This document shows positions 1-7,285 of a stretch of 14,768 nucleotides of DNA, one piece after another. Under the pieces are notes generated by a model that ran no database searches, had not been told where the DNA came from, and saw nothing but the letters and a program-made list of their open reading frames with translations. Origin of the DNA: Planctomycetaceae bacterium (GTDB lineage Bacteria; Planctomycetota; Planctomycetia; Pirellulales; Thermoguttaceae); NCBI GenBank assembly GCA_003532715.1, contig DOEZ01000336.1:1-14768 (forward strand). The letters are read 5' to 3'. How positions within the stretch are numbered: the stretch's first letter is position 1; each line of letters starts with the position of its first letter. The position numbers and the translations under genes are program-made.

Positions 1-1
1 T

Positions 2-274
2 CGGGACTTTTTCGACTTGGACCATGGCGTGCGATTGGGACGGTTCTCACCGGGAGATCGCGACTTGATCGAGACGGTGCGCCAAAAACTGGCCGTGCCT
101 GGAAACGAAATCGTTGATATGTCTGGCGAAAAGCTTCAGACACTCCGGAGGCAGGTTGACAGTGAACTCGCGCCGGTGCTCCGCGCGCAGGATATTGCCA
201 CCTTCGACATCGACCGGGCATTCGCAGTGGCTGCCCAGGTGGCGGCGCGGCTTCAGACGCCCGACCGTGATTAG
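2..274 (+). CDS. Nucleotidyltransferase AbiEii/AbiGii toxin family protein, C-terminal part (5' end outside window)
   Basis: The frame is open from the window edge and ends at a TAG at 272-274, so about 90 C-terminal residues are visible. It begins RDFFDLDHGV, followed by a run of charged helices with RQKLAVPGNE and then LRRQ and FDIDRAF. This fits the C-terminal helical region of AbiEii-type nucleotidyltransferases (type IV toxin-antitoxin or abortive-infection toxins), where an (A)RDxxDL motif precedes a helical tail. The nucleotide-binding GSxxxD motif would lie upstream and cannot be seen. A TTG at 17 could be taken as a start, but it has no ribosome site and would cut the RDFFDL motif, so it is more likely internal. 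The partner antitoxin would be expected upstream, outside the window. The assignment rests on recalled family features from a short fragment. Confidence 0.6.
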   Translation, partial: RDFFDLDHGVRLGRFSPGDRDLIETVRQKLAVPGNEIVDMSGEKLQTLRRQVDSELAPVLRAQDIATFDIDRAFAVAAQVAARLQTPDRD

Positions 275-726
275 CGGCCCGGCGTCCGGCTCGCCATGCG
301 CGTTCGCGTCGTCAATGCCCGATCGGCCGCTCCACGACGGGGATCAGCCGCCGGCGCCGCCGGATCTGGTTGTCAGTGTTCTGTTGTAGCCGAAGAAATG
401 CAGTGGAGAGGAGGGAATTCGCCGTTGGGCAGAATTCGTTATGCATTTAGACACGGAAGAGCCAACGTGTGGCCGTCGATGTGGTGTTTACTGGCCTAGA
501 GACAGAAAGTCCCTCGCACCTCCCAGCGAACACCGGGTTTCTTATACAGGCAAGGTTTGTCACCCCTCAATTGGCCGTGTCATTTAAGGGTCCTTTTCCA
601 ACACGTCTCATTTCGGCCACACGTTCTCGGGAACTCCAGCGATCCGCTGTGACCGCTGCGAGCTAGAAGCCTGGCCTGATAGCCAGAATAGGCCGGCCAT
701 TGGCGACGGTATCGCGCTGTCACGGC
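275..726. other. Spacer without a convincing gene
   Basis: About 450 bp lie between the AbiEii-type tail and the TAG that ends the extended reading frame of the secreted-protein gene. The short plus-strand frames at 296-499 and 469-666 lack ribosome sites and have low-complexity or random composition. The only structure seen is the hairpin at 669-697. No tRNA, repeat array or insertion-sequence end was recognised. Confidence 0.5.
669..697 (-). terminator. Hairpin downstream of the secreted-protein gene, possible terminator
   Basis: Read on the minus strand, GCCGGCCT pairs with AGGCCAGGC (8 bp with one bulged A) around a 12-nt loop, and only a weak TTCT follows. It lies about 30 nt beyond the TAG at 727-729 but about 170 nt beyond the TGA at 868-870. 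That spacing fits a gene end at the TAG better than at the TGA. The missing U-tract keeps confidence low. Confidence 0.35.
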
Positions 727-870
727 CTAACCGCCCGTTGACGTGGGGCGGATGACGCTATCGTTTTCTTGTTTGATCTCGAATGGACCCGCCGTCATCT
801 TGACGCGGACGTGATATTCGTTTCCCGCCCCGGATGGCACTCGCCACGAGTACCGGCACGCGTATCCTCA
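727..870 (-). other. In-frame continuation of the secreted protein beyond its TGA: candidate selenocysteine/readthrough extension
   Basis: The TGA at 868-870 is followed without frame change by 46 codons ending in TAG at 727-729. The last residues before the TGA are GRFEYG, and those after it are GYACRYSWRVPSG, then a stretch of alternating hydrophobic residues containing EYHVRVKM and AGPFEIK. This looks like the closing beta strands of the Ig-like domain that the TGA interrupts, and the codon choice is like the upstream gene (mostly G or C in third position). If the TGA is read as selenocysteine the protein is 790 residues, with U744 and C748 forming a UxxxC pair. Alternatives are a recent nonsense mutation of a Cys or Trp codon, or a base error. 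The open frame and its protein-like composition are seen; decoding is inferred. Confidence 0.55.
832..867 (-). promoter_or_regulatory. SECIS-like hairpin immediately after the TGA
   Basis: On the minus strand, GGTACTC (854-848) pairs with GAGTGCC (842-836) through seven pairs, one of them U-G. The loop is GTGGC, or three nucleotides if G847-C843 also pairs. The loop begins 20 nt after the TGA and starts with GU. A further GGAT (867-864) can pair with ATCC (835-832) across a 9-nt one-sided bulge. Bacterial SECIS elements are known as stem-loops directly 3' of the UGA with a small apical loop carrying G/U for SelB binding, and this matches in place and size. A GC-rich gene can form such a hairpin by chance. 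Confidence 0.4.
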
Positions 871-3099
871 GCCATACTCGAAACGGCCCTCTTGGACGAT
901 CTTCCCTTTCGGATCGGTAATCGTGAACCTGGGCCGTGGGGCGCGGCGACCGTCGACGGTGGTGCTGGTGCAAACCTCGCCGACCGAGCCGACCAGACGC
1001 ACGCCCAGGGACAACCGTTTGCCGTCCTTGCTGTTTTCGAGATTACTGCCCGAGACGGTGGGCGTGTAAGGGGGTCCGAAAGGCATTACCACGGTCTGTC
1101 CGCTACGAACGGTCACTGGCTTGTAGTCGATCATCGCTTGAGCGGTGAGCGTCCACATGGGCCCGATCGACGGTGGCGGATTGGTCTTTTGGGCGTCGGG
1201 CTTCGCCTCGGCCCCGTGGATCGACGACGGTTGCTTGCCGGGCGTCTGCTGCGGGGGCTCGTCGTCTTCGTCAGGCGGTAGAGGTTCGAGTTGTTCGGCG
1301 CACTCGAGGGTGTAGCCATAGAGCTTCCATTGGCCTTCGGGCAACACGGCCGGGGCGTCGTCGGTGGCGCTGATCTTCAGCCAACCCTTGTCGCCGTAGA
1401 CCAGCGCGGAGAAGCTGCCGTTGGGATTGGTCACGTTGCCGGCGGGCGCCGAGGAAGGCATAAGCGTCAGCTTGTCCCCCGACGGCGAGACTTGCATGTC
1501 GTACAACCGCCCGTCGATGCTAAGGAACTTACCGACCGGATGTTGCACGCGGTTGCTGGCCCAGTCGTGGAGCGAGGCGGTGGCGGGGGGGAATTTCTCC
1601 GGATCGAGGAAGAGCACGTCGCCATACCGCTGGTGAATCTCCCGGTCAGGGGATGGCCCGGGCGAGAGCGTTGTCTCGTCGTCGAACCGGCCGTTGCTGT
1701 TGAAGTCGATCAAGGCCACGCGATGCTTTTTCCCTTCCAAGGTGATCTCGCCCTCGCGATACGCGGCCGAGGAGAGCGAAATCCAGGCATTGCAGCCATC
1801 ACGCGACGTGTTGCTGTAGCCAAGCAGGCTGAAGGCATAATCCATCTTCGTCCCGTCCGCGTCGATCTGCAGATCGATCTGCGGGACTTCGAATGGGGCC
1901 TGGATCACGCTGACAGAGCCATCCTTGGAACGTTCGACGACATAGGACGGCCACAGTTTTGTTTCGATGGCCTTGTCGTCGGTCAGGTCGCCATTGTGGT
2001 TCAGGTCGAAATGAAGCCGATTGTAGGCCATCGGCTTGGGTGCGGGCGGCTTGGAGTTCGAAGGCCTTTCACCGGGCTTGACGGTTAGCGGATCGGACTT
2101 CGGCTTCTCTTCGGTCTTGGGGTTCTCGGTGGGCGGGGACACCATGTCGAGCGCGAAGGCGTATTTTTGCGATCCCAATCGGAACACGCCGCGGAGCGGC
2201 CAAGCGCACTGGTATCTGGGCTCCTTCTTGACGATGCGATCGAAGTCGCTCGTCCGGCCGCCTTGCGAGGTGGCGATGGGCTTCCCGTCCTTTGCAACCC
2301 GGATATAGAGCGACTGACGGGAGGCGGCCCCGTAGAGATAGCCGAGGTCGAGCCCCGCGCTGCTGGAGCTAAAGCCGGCGTTGCGACTCTGTCCATTCGC
2401 CTTCTTAAGCTTCAGGGTCCAAGTCTGCGGCCGCGCGGGCTCGTCGCGCTTCGACGAACCGGGCTTCACGGCTTTGGGGGCGGCTGGGGCCTTCTTGACG
2501 GGCTGTTGGTCGGCGGTCTTCTGCGACGGCGCCGCCGGCGGTGTGATCTTGGGACCGCGGTCCGGCGCTTTGTCATCCTTGTTGTCGAACGACCTTTGGT
2601 CGATGATCGGGGTATCTGCCGGCAGAGGGATACGGTTCAGGTTGACGATACGCCCATCCACCACCAGTTCGATATAGGTGGTCCACATCCAGCGTACGCG
2701 CACGTCTCCGAACTGCTCCCAGTTCTCGATCGGCTTCTCGGGATGAGTCCGTGTATCGGTGCCGGCGGGAGGGGAGTGAATCAGAACGCCGGCCGGCTTC
2801 AGTCCCATGTAGTCGGTCTTTGGAGCCCGCAGCAGGATGACGGGGGCCCCCTTGGTTTTGACCTTCAGCAGATGCGGCCAAGCCGACTCGAAGTCGGCCC
2901 GTTTTGTGAATGGAATCAGGTAGTGAATGCGGGGAGGTTCTGGCCCCACCCATGTGGTCGCTTGGTCTCTCAGTGGCTCCAATTCCTTGGGCCAGCTTTC
3001 CGGCCACCGTCCCTCGTTGGCGGTGATATACTCCGCATACACAGCGGAACACGCCGCAAAGAAGGCGATTACCGTAAGGAAAGCGGTTGTCTTCTTCAT
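868..3099 (-). CDS. Large exported protein with DxNxNG calcium-loop motifs, ended by a TGA (possibly read through)
   Basis: A hypothetical secreted protein of 743 residues to the TGA. The start is the ATG at 3097-3099, not the upstream frame extension, because GGAGGAA lies 6 nt before it and it gives a clean signal peptide: MKKT, a hydrophobic core to about residue 18, and cleavage near AVYA-EY at 22-23. Residues 184-225 and 322-357 are Pro/Lys-rich linkers. Two acidic loops, DLNHNGDLTDD (365-375) and DFNSNGRFDDE (465-475), resemble the EF-hand/dockerin-type DxNxNGxxxD calcium loops common in planctomycete exported proteins. A further Pro/Glu-rich linker lies at 605-645, followed by a C-terminal beta-rich domain that is cut by the TGA in mid-domain (see 727-870). 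The gene stands alone with no operon partner. No enzymatic motif is recognised, so the function is unknown; a surface or periplasmic role is inferred. Confidence 0.85.
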   Translation of the reverse strand: MKKTTAFLTVIAFFAACSAVYAEYITANEGRWPESWPKELEPLRDQATTWVGPEPPRIHYLIPFTKRADFESAWPHLLKVKTKGAPVILLRAPKTDYMGLKPAGVLIHSPPAGTDTRTHPEKPIENWEQFGDVRVRWMWTTYIELVVDGRIVNLNRIPLPADTPIIDQRSFDNKDDKAPDRGPKITPPAAPSQKTADQQPVKKAPAAPKAVKPGSSKRDEPARPQTWTLKLKKANGQSRNAGFSSSSAGLDLGYLYGAASRQSLYIRVAKDGKPIATSQGGRTSDFDRIVKKEPRYQCAWPLRGVFRLGSQKYAFALDMVSPPTENPKTEEKPKSDPLTVKPGERPSNSKPPAPKPMAYNRLHFDLNHNGDLTDDKAIETKLWPSYVVERSKDGSVSVIQAPFEVPQIDLQIDADGTKMDYAFSLLGYSNTSRDGCNAWISLSSAAYREGEITLEGKKHRVALIDFNSNGRFDDETTLSPGPSPDREIHQRYGDVLFLDPEKFPPATASLHDWASNRVQHPVGKFLSIDGRLYDMQVSPSGDKLTLMPSSAPAGNVTNPNGSFSALVYGDKGWLKISATDDAPAVLPEGQWKLYGYTLECAEQLEPLPPDEDDEPPQQTPGKQPSSIHGAEAKPDAQKTNPPPSIGPMWTLTAQAMIDYKPVTVRSGQTVVMPFGPPYTPTVSGSNLENSKDGKRLSLGVRLVGSVGEVCTSTTVDGRRAPRPRFTITDPKGKIVQEGRFEYG

Positions 3100-3828
3100 C
3101 CTGATTCCTCCATAAGATGGAATCTTAGCACCCGGGTAGTAGACGAACAACGCAGGCTTCTGGTTCCCAGTATTTTGCGGCGAACTTGTTAATTCTGGCC
3201 TCGTTGCCTTGTGATGGGCTGGCGGGCCGCGATTCCGGTCAAGATGCCGTCTCCGATGGCGAGGTCAACCGATGTTGCACCATCCCGGATGGGCCGAGCC
3301 AAGAAACGTTCGATTGCCGGGACGCGACCTTTCGATGCCCGCTCCATTCGCAAATACGGCTGAGCGAGTCCTAAGAACTCGTCTCAGGAATCAAAGCCTC
3401 GAAAACTCGTGAAAATGGGATGCGAACAAGACACGCTCAAACGCGAGTCGTTTCCTCAACGGGAGGGCTGTTTGGCTCGCCTCCAGAGCCGATCGTTAGG
3501 TGCTTAGTTGTTGTCCCCCGCGGATAGTTGTCTATCGGGCCCGTGGCGCACAGGAGCGCGTGTCCTGAGTGCGCCATCGAATGGCCTTGAACTGCTTCAG
3601 TCCGACACACCGATGCATATTGACTCCCTTCCCTAAATCGCTTCGGTGGCGCACACCGGAACTGCGTCAGTCGACGACACGGGTTAGGCACCGCCCAATG
3701 ATGCACCTTGGCTTTCCAGTACTTATGCAATCGTCTTCCTCATCAGCCAACTTCCCTGACGGGAGAGTTCTGAATTGCCGTCAAAGAATTCCGATTGCCG
3801 AGAAGCTTGCCGAGAGTAGATTTGCGGG
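3100..3828. other. Long spacer with hairpins, no convincing gene
   Basis: About 730 bp separate the secreted-protein start from the zinc-ribbon stop. Short frames on both strands (3437-3730 minus, 3569-3832 plus) lack ribosome sites and have no recognisable composition. A weak minus-strand promoter for the secreted gene could be TTGTTC, 17 nt, TAAGAT, just upstream of its GGAGGAA. The notable content is the pair of adjacent hairpins at 3517-3539 and 3544-3576. No tRNA or transposase fragment was recognised. Confidence 0.5.
3517..3576. repeat. Two adjacent imperfect inverted repeats (hairpins)
   Basis: In the larger hairpin (3544-3576), TGGCGCA plus CAGGA pairs with TCCTG plus TGCGCCA. This gives 12 bp with a 2-nt AG bulge and a 7-nt loop. 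Four bases upstream, CCC and GATAG (3517-3527, with a GCG bulge) pair with CTATC-GGG (3532-3539) around TTGT. Neither is followed by a T-run on either strand, so they are not standard terminators. They could be a structured RNA, a repetitive extragenic palindrome or a transposon or recombination end. Nothing decides between these. Confidence 0.5.
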
Positions 3829-4011
3829 CTAGCCAACGGCCCGTCCCCACGTCGTCATCCGCCGCCCGCAATACCGGCATTCCCACCGCCGGATCAAACG
3901 CCCTTCCAACGCTGGCCGCGCGAGAATGACCCGAAAATGCCGACAACCGCAGTGGCGGCACTCTAGGCCCCGCTGATCGTCGTCCGTTTTCTTTGGAACG
4001 CTGCTTTCCAT
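3829..4011 (-). CDS. Small NrdR-like zinc-ribbon protein downstream of terminase
   Basis: Sixty residues starting at the ATG 4009-4011, only two bases after the terminase TAG (4014-4016), so it is probably translated by coupling. Four cysteines form two CxxC knuckles, C18-C21 and C45-C48. The stretch between and after them (V28, P33, G37, IRRWEC and CGRRMTTW) parallels the zinc ribbon of the NrdR repressor (IRRRREC...CGRRFTTYE), but the ATP-cone domain that follows in NrdR is absent. It may therefore bind nucleic acid or help assemble a packaging complex; this is inference. A longer frame reaching to 4179 would overlap the terminase heavily and is rejected. Stand-alone zinc ribbons are frequent in phage late operons. 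Confidence is good that it is a gene, low for its role. Confidence 0.65.
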   Translation of the reverse strand: MESSVPKKTDDDQRGLECRHCGCRHFRVILARPALEGRLIRRWECRYCGRRMTTWGRAVG

Positions 4012-4013
4012 CG

Positions 4014-6281
4014 CTACTTTCGACCACGCTGAAGGTCCGAAAGTCGAATCCGCGCGCGTCGTGGCGCTGCCTTGACGTCCGTCCCCGGCAGAACGACCCC
4101 CTGGATCGACGCGGCTACGGCACAACCGACCAGGCAATCGAGCCAGTGGTTCTCGGTCACCTCGGGCCGCAGCTTCCACTCGTCGACCGCGCGGCCGCGC
4201 CCCTGGGTCTTGACGCGATACTCGGCCGTGACGTGCTCGGCGAAGAGGCGGTGCGTCGCGGGGTCATCTCCAAATAGCGACAGACATCCCCGGTCCCCCA
4301 TCGCCACCCCGAGCCGAGCGTGAACGAACGACTTCCAATAATTCGTGTCAAAAAGCACGTGGCGCACGGCCCGGCGGCCCTGGACGTTCGGGATCCGCCA
4401 GTTGTGCCCCACCCGGTCGCCCTGTTTTCGCTTGTATTCGTGAAAAGGGATGCTCGACGCGCCGACGAACCGGCCGTGGCTGGGCAGGAGCATGGCCGAG
4501 TGGGGGCTCTGCCGGCAGAACTGGTACACCACGTCGGTCGAGTTGCCCCAGTTGGCGTCAACGAGGCACCGCTCGATCCGCATGGCGGCGCCGTCGTCGC
4601 GCGGCCATTCCCGGCCCAACAGATCGCCGGTGAGCGATTCGAGTCCCGCGTAGATCGCCCCCTCCAGACCGGTTCCCGGCGCGGCGAGGGTCAAGGTATG
4701 CCGCGCGTCGCGAAGGGTGAAATAGGACCGCCGCTGATCGGGATAGGTGCCGTAGTCAAGCACGCAGCCCGTGAAATCGTCTTCCCAACCGGCCACCACG
4801 TAGAATAGAAGTGCCTGCTGCACATCGATGAACATCGTCAAGTAGTTGCAGCCGATCGGCATCTCGCTTTGCCCGAGCCGATTGACCTTGGCGGCGACCT
4901 GGTCGGCCGTCAGCAGGTCGCCGTCGCCCACCTCCTCAAGGATGGGCTCGTTCTGGTACTCGGCGAAGAAAGCCGCCTCGTCCCGGAATTTCAAGTTCAT
5001 GGCATGCTGGATGGCCGAAAGTTCATCCTCGTTGTGTCGCTCGGGCCAGGCGACAGTAGCGCCTAGATCCATGGCCTCCTGGTTCTGGCAATAGAACTCG
5101 GTCGCCTCGTGCCCATCGCCTTCGTTACGAAAGCTCTCGGCGCGAATCTCCGCGTACCGGGCCCAAAGGCTCTCGTTCGTTGGAAACGCATAGATCATCT
5201 TCGTCCGCTCGCCCTGCCACTGCGGGTGCTTCGTGCGGTCGAGGATATTGTCGGCCATGTCGCCCGGTCGAATGACCGTGCAGCACAAAATGGCGGCAAT
5301 CTTCTCGCCCGGCCCGGCCATGCCCAAAATGTCGCTGCCGAGGATCGCCTCCCGCTGGCGGCTCTGGGTGAGCGACCAGGCCGACTCGGTCGTCTGCGGG
5401 TCGTCGATGATCGCCAGGCGGGGCCGAAGGATGGTCCCATCGGCCAGGGCGTGATTCTGGCCGCGGATCTCACTCCCCTTCATGCCCGAGGTGGACATCA
5501 CGGCGCCGCTTGCCGCGCTGCCGGGAATGGTGGGCAGGACGATCTTGTCGGCGTTCCATTCAATGCGGGTCGGTTCGCCCCGGTAGGTCTGGCCAAGCTG
5601 CCGATTGGTGATCCGGCCGAGCTTGCGGATGGGAAAGACGACCTCGGGAAAATCCGCCAGCAACGTTTCGTTCGTCTCGAACCAGGTTTTGATGTTCGAC
5701 AGAAGCGACCGGGCCCGCTCGGCGGCGGCCGCGATCAGGCAGACAAACGGGCAGGCCCCGTAAAGAATGGCCCAGACGCAGGCGACCGTGGTCAGGGTGG
5801 TCTTGCCGCTGCCGCGCGGCATGGCATGGGCAAACAGTCCGCCGGTCAGCACGGCCCGTTCGATCTTGGCGATGACCTTCAAATGATCGGGCGACCAAGA
5901 CAGCGTAAAGGCGGCCGGGAAATACGCCTCGCAGAAGAAGCGAAAGTCCCGCGAGGCCCGCTCCTTGCGCTCGGGGTTCTCGACGGGGGGCAACTCGCCG
6001 ATGTCGCGCCCGGCCAGCGACAAGGCCGCGTTGCGGGCCCGGGCCCTTTCCTTGAGCGCCTCGTACGAATCGTCCCGTGAGGGGCGCTGTGGCTGATGCC
6101 GAAGTTCGACCAGCCACGCCACGTAGCGAAACAAATCCACATGGCGGCCGTCGCCGATGCGATATCCCGCGCGGATCCGATGCCGGTGCAACTGCCGCTC
6201 GCCAATGACCTCGCCGAGGGTCGTCGAGTTGAGCAGCTTGCACAGCTCGCTGGGTCGTAGTTTGCGGATGTCAATCGCCAC
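4014..6281 (-). CDS. Phage terminase large subunit (GpA-like ATPase/nuclease)
   Basis: A 755-residue DNA-packaging motor protein. Residues 1-62 form a helical N-terminal domain. The ATPase has Walker A MPRGSGKTT (154-162) and Walker B RLAIIDDPQ (288-296, acidic D293/D294). The nuclease half supplies three acidic positions expected of the RNase H-like fold: FIDVQ (D486), LVDANWG (D575) and NHWLDCLV (D715). The last resembles the closing motif of GpA-type terminases. The start is a GTG at 6279-6281 with a TAAGGAGG ribosome site 9 nt upstream, and the start overlaps the end of the preceding gene by 11 bases. The protein would cut concatemeric DNA and pump it into a prohead, yet no portal or capsid gene follows; a zinc-ribbon gene does. 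All catalytic positions look intact, so the gene is probably functional. Similarity of residues 7-57 to the upstream 71-residue protein is noted separately. Confidence 0.9.
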   Translation of the reverse strand: MAIDIRKLRPSELCKLLNSTTLGEVIGERQLHRHRIRAGYRIGDGRHVDLFRYVAWLVELRHQPQRPSRDDSYEALKERARARNAALSLAGRDIGELPPVENPERKERASRDFRFFCEAYFPAAFTLSWSPDHLKVIAKIERAVLTGGLFAHAMPRGSGKTTLTTVACVWAILYGACPFVCLIAAAAERARSLLSNIKTWFETNETLLADFPEVVFPIRKLGRITNRQLGQTYRGEPTRIEWNADKIVLPTIPGSAASGAVMSTSGMKGSEIRGQNHALADGTILRPRLAIIDDPQTTESAWSLTQSRQREAILGSDILGMAGPGEKIAAILCCTVIRPGDMADNILDRTKHPQWQGERTKMIYAFPTNESLWARYAEIRAESFRNEGDGHEATEFYCQNQEAMDLGATVAWPERHNEDELSAIQHAMNLKFRDEAAFFAEYQNEPILEEVGDGDLLTADQVAAKVNRLGQSEMPIGCNYLTMFIDVQQALLFYVVAGWEDDFTGCVLDYGTYPDQRRSYFTLRDARHTLTLAAPGTGLEGAIYAGLESLTGDLLGREWPRDDGAAMRIERCLVDANWGNSTDVVYQFCRQSPHSAMLLPSHGRFVGASSIPFHEYKRKQGDRVGHNWRIPNVQGRRAVRHVLFDTNYWKSFVHARLGVAMGDRGCLSLFGDDPATHRLFAEHVTAEYRVKTQGRGRAVDEWKLRPEVTENHWLDCLVGCAVAASIQGVVLPGTDVKAAPRRARIRLSDLQRGRK

Positions 6282-6486
6282 GGCGCGCGGCCTCCTTAGC
6301 CAGCCAGGCGGCGTACCGGATGAGGCTCAGCGTCCCGTCCGGGTTGGCCGGGGCGCCAGCGTCGATGTCGGCCTGGAGCATGTCGAGGGTGACCGGCCGG
6401 ACGCCCATGGCCGACAGCGCGCGGGCCAAGTCGGCCAGCCGTAAGGCCTGGGGGTCGAGCCGTCCTTCCGCGTTACTTGTGCTCAT
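6271..6486 (-). CDS. Small protein resembling the terminase N-terminal domain (possible small-terminase-like DNA binder)
   Basis: Seventy-one residues, ATG at 6484-6486, ending in TGA inside the start of the terminase gene (11-base overlap), which implies coupled translation. It has helices from LRLADLARAL, a turn, and the end pattern IDAG...DGTLSLIRYAAWLA. The same pattern (IRAG...DGRHVDLFRYVAWLV) occurs at residues 36-58 of the terminase, with both preceded by an LRxx(D/E)L helix. Spacing from LR to RYxAW differs by only two residues. A short DNA-binding helix-turn-helix is plausible and the position matches that of a small terminase subunit, but it is shorter than classical TerS proteins. 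The ribosome site is weak. This end of the operon faces the divergent plus-strand genes across 140 bp that must hold both promoters. Confidence 0.65.
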   Translation of the reverse strand: MSTSNAEGRLDPQALRLADLARALSAMGVRPVTLDMLQADIDAGAPANPDGTLSLIRYAAWLAKEAARRGD

Positions 6487-6626
6487 TGGGTGCTACGCCT
6501 GGGCCAAAAAGTATTCCGCCCAATCGATGCGAATTCCGCGAAACCGCGCTTGAGCTTTGGGTGAAAACATGGCTCCTGTGTAAGTGTACCAACGAACATC
6601 CACCACCCAAGACCAGGAGCACGACG

Positions 6627-6962
6627 ATGACGCGCCACCCAAAACGCACAACGGGCCACGAAATGGCCGACGACCTGCGGATCACCAAGACAACCCGTCG
6701 GGATTCCGGGGGCGGGGCTTGGGTCATCGGCACGATCGGGGGCCATAAGTTTAACGCCCTGGTCTTCCCCGAACATGCCGAGTGCGCCGAGTACGAATTG
6801 GGTGAGAGCCGCATCTCGAAGCTCTGGCTCCAGCGGATCGCCGACGGGGCCACGGTGGTCAACTTCGACCGGGGCTGGGACGTCCATCCGGCCACCGAGA
6901 CGGCCCGGGCGATCGTGGATTTTCTGGCGGCCGGCTTGGCCGAACACGTTTTTAGAAGATAA
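6627..6962 (+). CDS. Conserved hypothetical protein, first gene of a phage-like plus-strand cluster
   Basis: A 111-residue protein. The frame is open back to 6477, but the ATG at 6627 is chosen because AGGAG lies 8 nt upstream and the residues before it are unlike protein. A basic N-terminus (MTRHPKR) is followed by a mixed alpha/beta stretch: a beta hairpin around WVIGTIGGHKFNALVF, then FPEHAECAEYELGESRISKLWLQR, and a final helix AIVDFLAAGLAEHVF. No catalytic motif is seen and I cannot name a family. It begins a run of five small codirectional genes spaced 9-36 bp apart, divergent from the packaging genes, and the next gene starts 23 bp later. A very long minus-strand frame covering it is a GC-rich shadow. 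Confidence 0.7.
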   Translation: MTRHPKRTTGHEMADDLRITKTTRRDSGGGAWVIGTIGGHKFNALVFPEHAECAEYELGESRISKLWLQRIADGATVVNFDRGWDVHPATETARAIVDFLAAGLAEHVFRR

Positions 6963-6985
6963 CCCCAACCACAAGGAACGCGACG

Positions 6986-7249
6986 ATGACGATCGACGAA
7001 CTGATCGGACGCCTCGAAGAGTACCGGGACGACCTGGGCGGCGACGCCGAGGTGCGGCTGATGACCCAGCAGAACTGGCCGTTTGAAAACACGATCTGCG
7101 GACTCGCCTCGGGCGAGGAGATTCTCGACGCGTCGGAGGAGGACGAAGACGCTGCGGACGAGGCCGTCGATGCCCCGGACGTGGTTTACCTCTGCGAGGG
7201 CGAGCAGCTTTGCTACGGCACCAAGCGGGCGTGGGAAGTAGCGTACTGA
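6986..7249 (+). CDS. Small acidic hypothetical protein
   Basis: Eighty-seven residues with a clear ribosome site (AAGGAA, 7 nt before ATG). It opens with an amphipathic helix (MTIDELIGRLEEYRDDLG), then DAEVRLMTQQNWPF, a strongly acidic middle (about residues 46-65, rich in Asp and Glu), and a C-terminal strand VVYLCEGEQLCYGTKRAWEV. The type is familiar from phages and high-GC accessory regions as a conserved hypothetical protein, and a binding or decoy role is conceivable from its charge. No function is known to me. It shares orientation and tight spacing with its neighbours, so it is probably on the same transcript. Confidence 0.75.
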   Translation: MTIDELIGRLEEYRDDLGGDAEVRLMTQQNWPFENTICGLASGEEILDASEEDEDAADEAVDAPDVVYLCEGEQLCYGTKRAWEVAY

Positions 7250-7285
7250 TCCTGAATCCTCCACACCAACCCTACGAGCCATGCC

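Noticed and set aside
2167..3192. 341-codon plus-strand frame and the 1291-2088 frame
   Set aside because: Both are antisense to the secreted-protein gene, which has a signal peptide and ribosome site.
3495..3692. GTTAGGT and GTTAGGC motifs resembling integron attC core sites
   Set aside because: Both are in the same orientation and no matching RYYYAAC half-site at attC spacing was found, nor any integrase or cassette genes.
5109..6080. 323-codon plus-strand frame inside the terminase
   Set aside because: Antisense of the terminase Walker region; Gly/Pro/Arg-rich and without a ribosome site.
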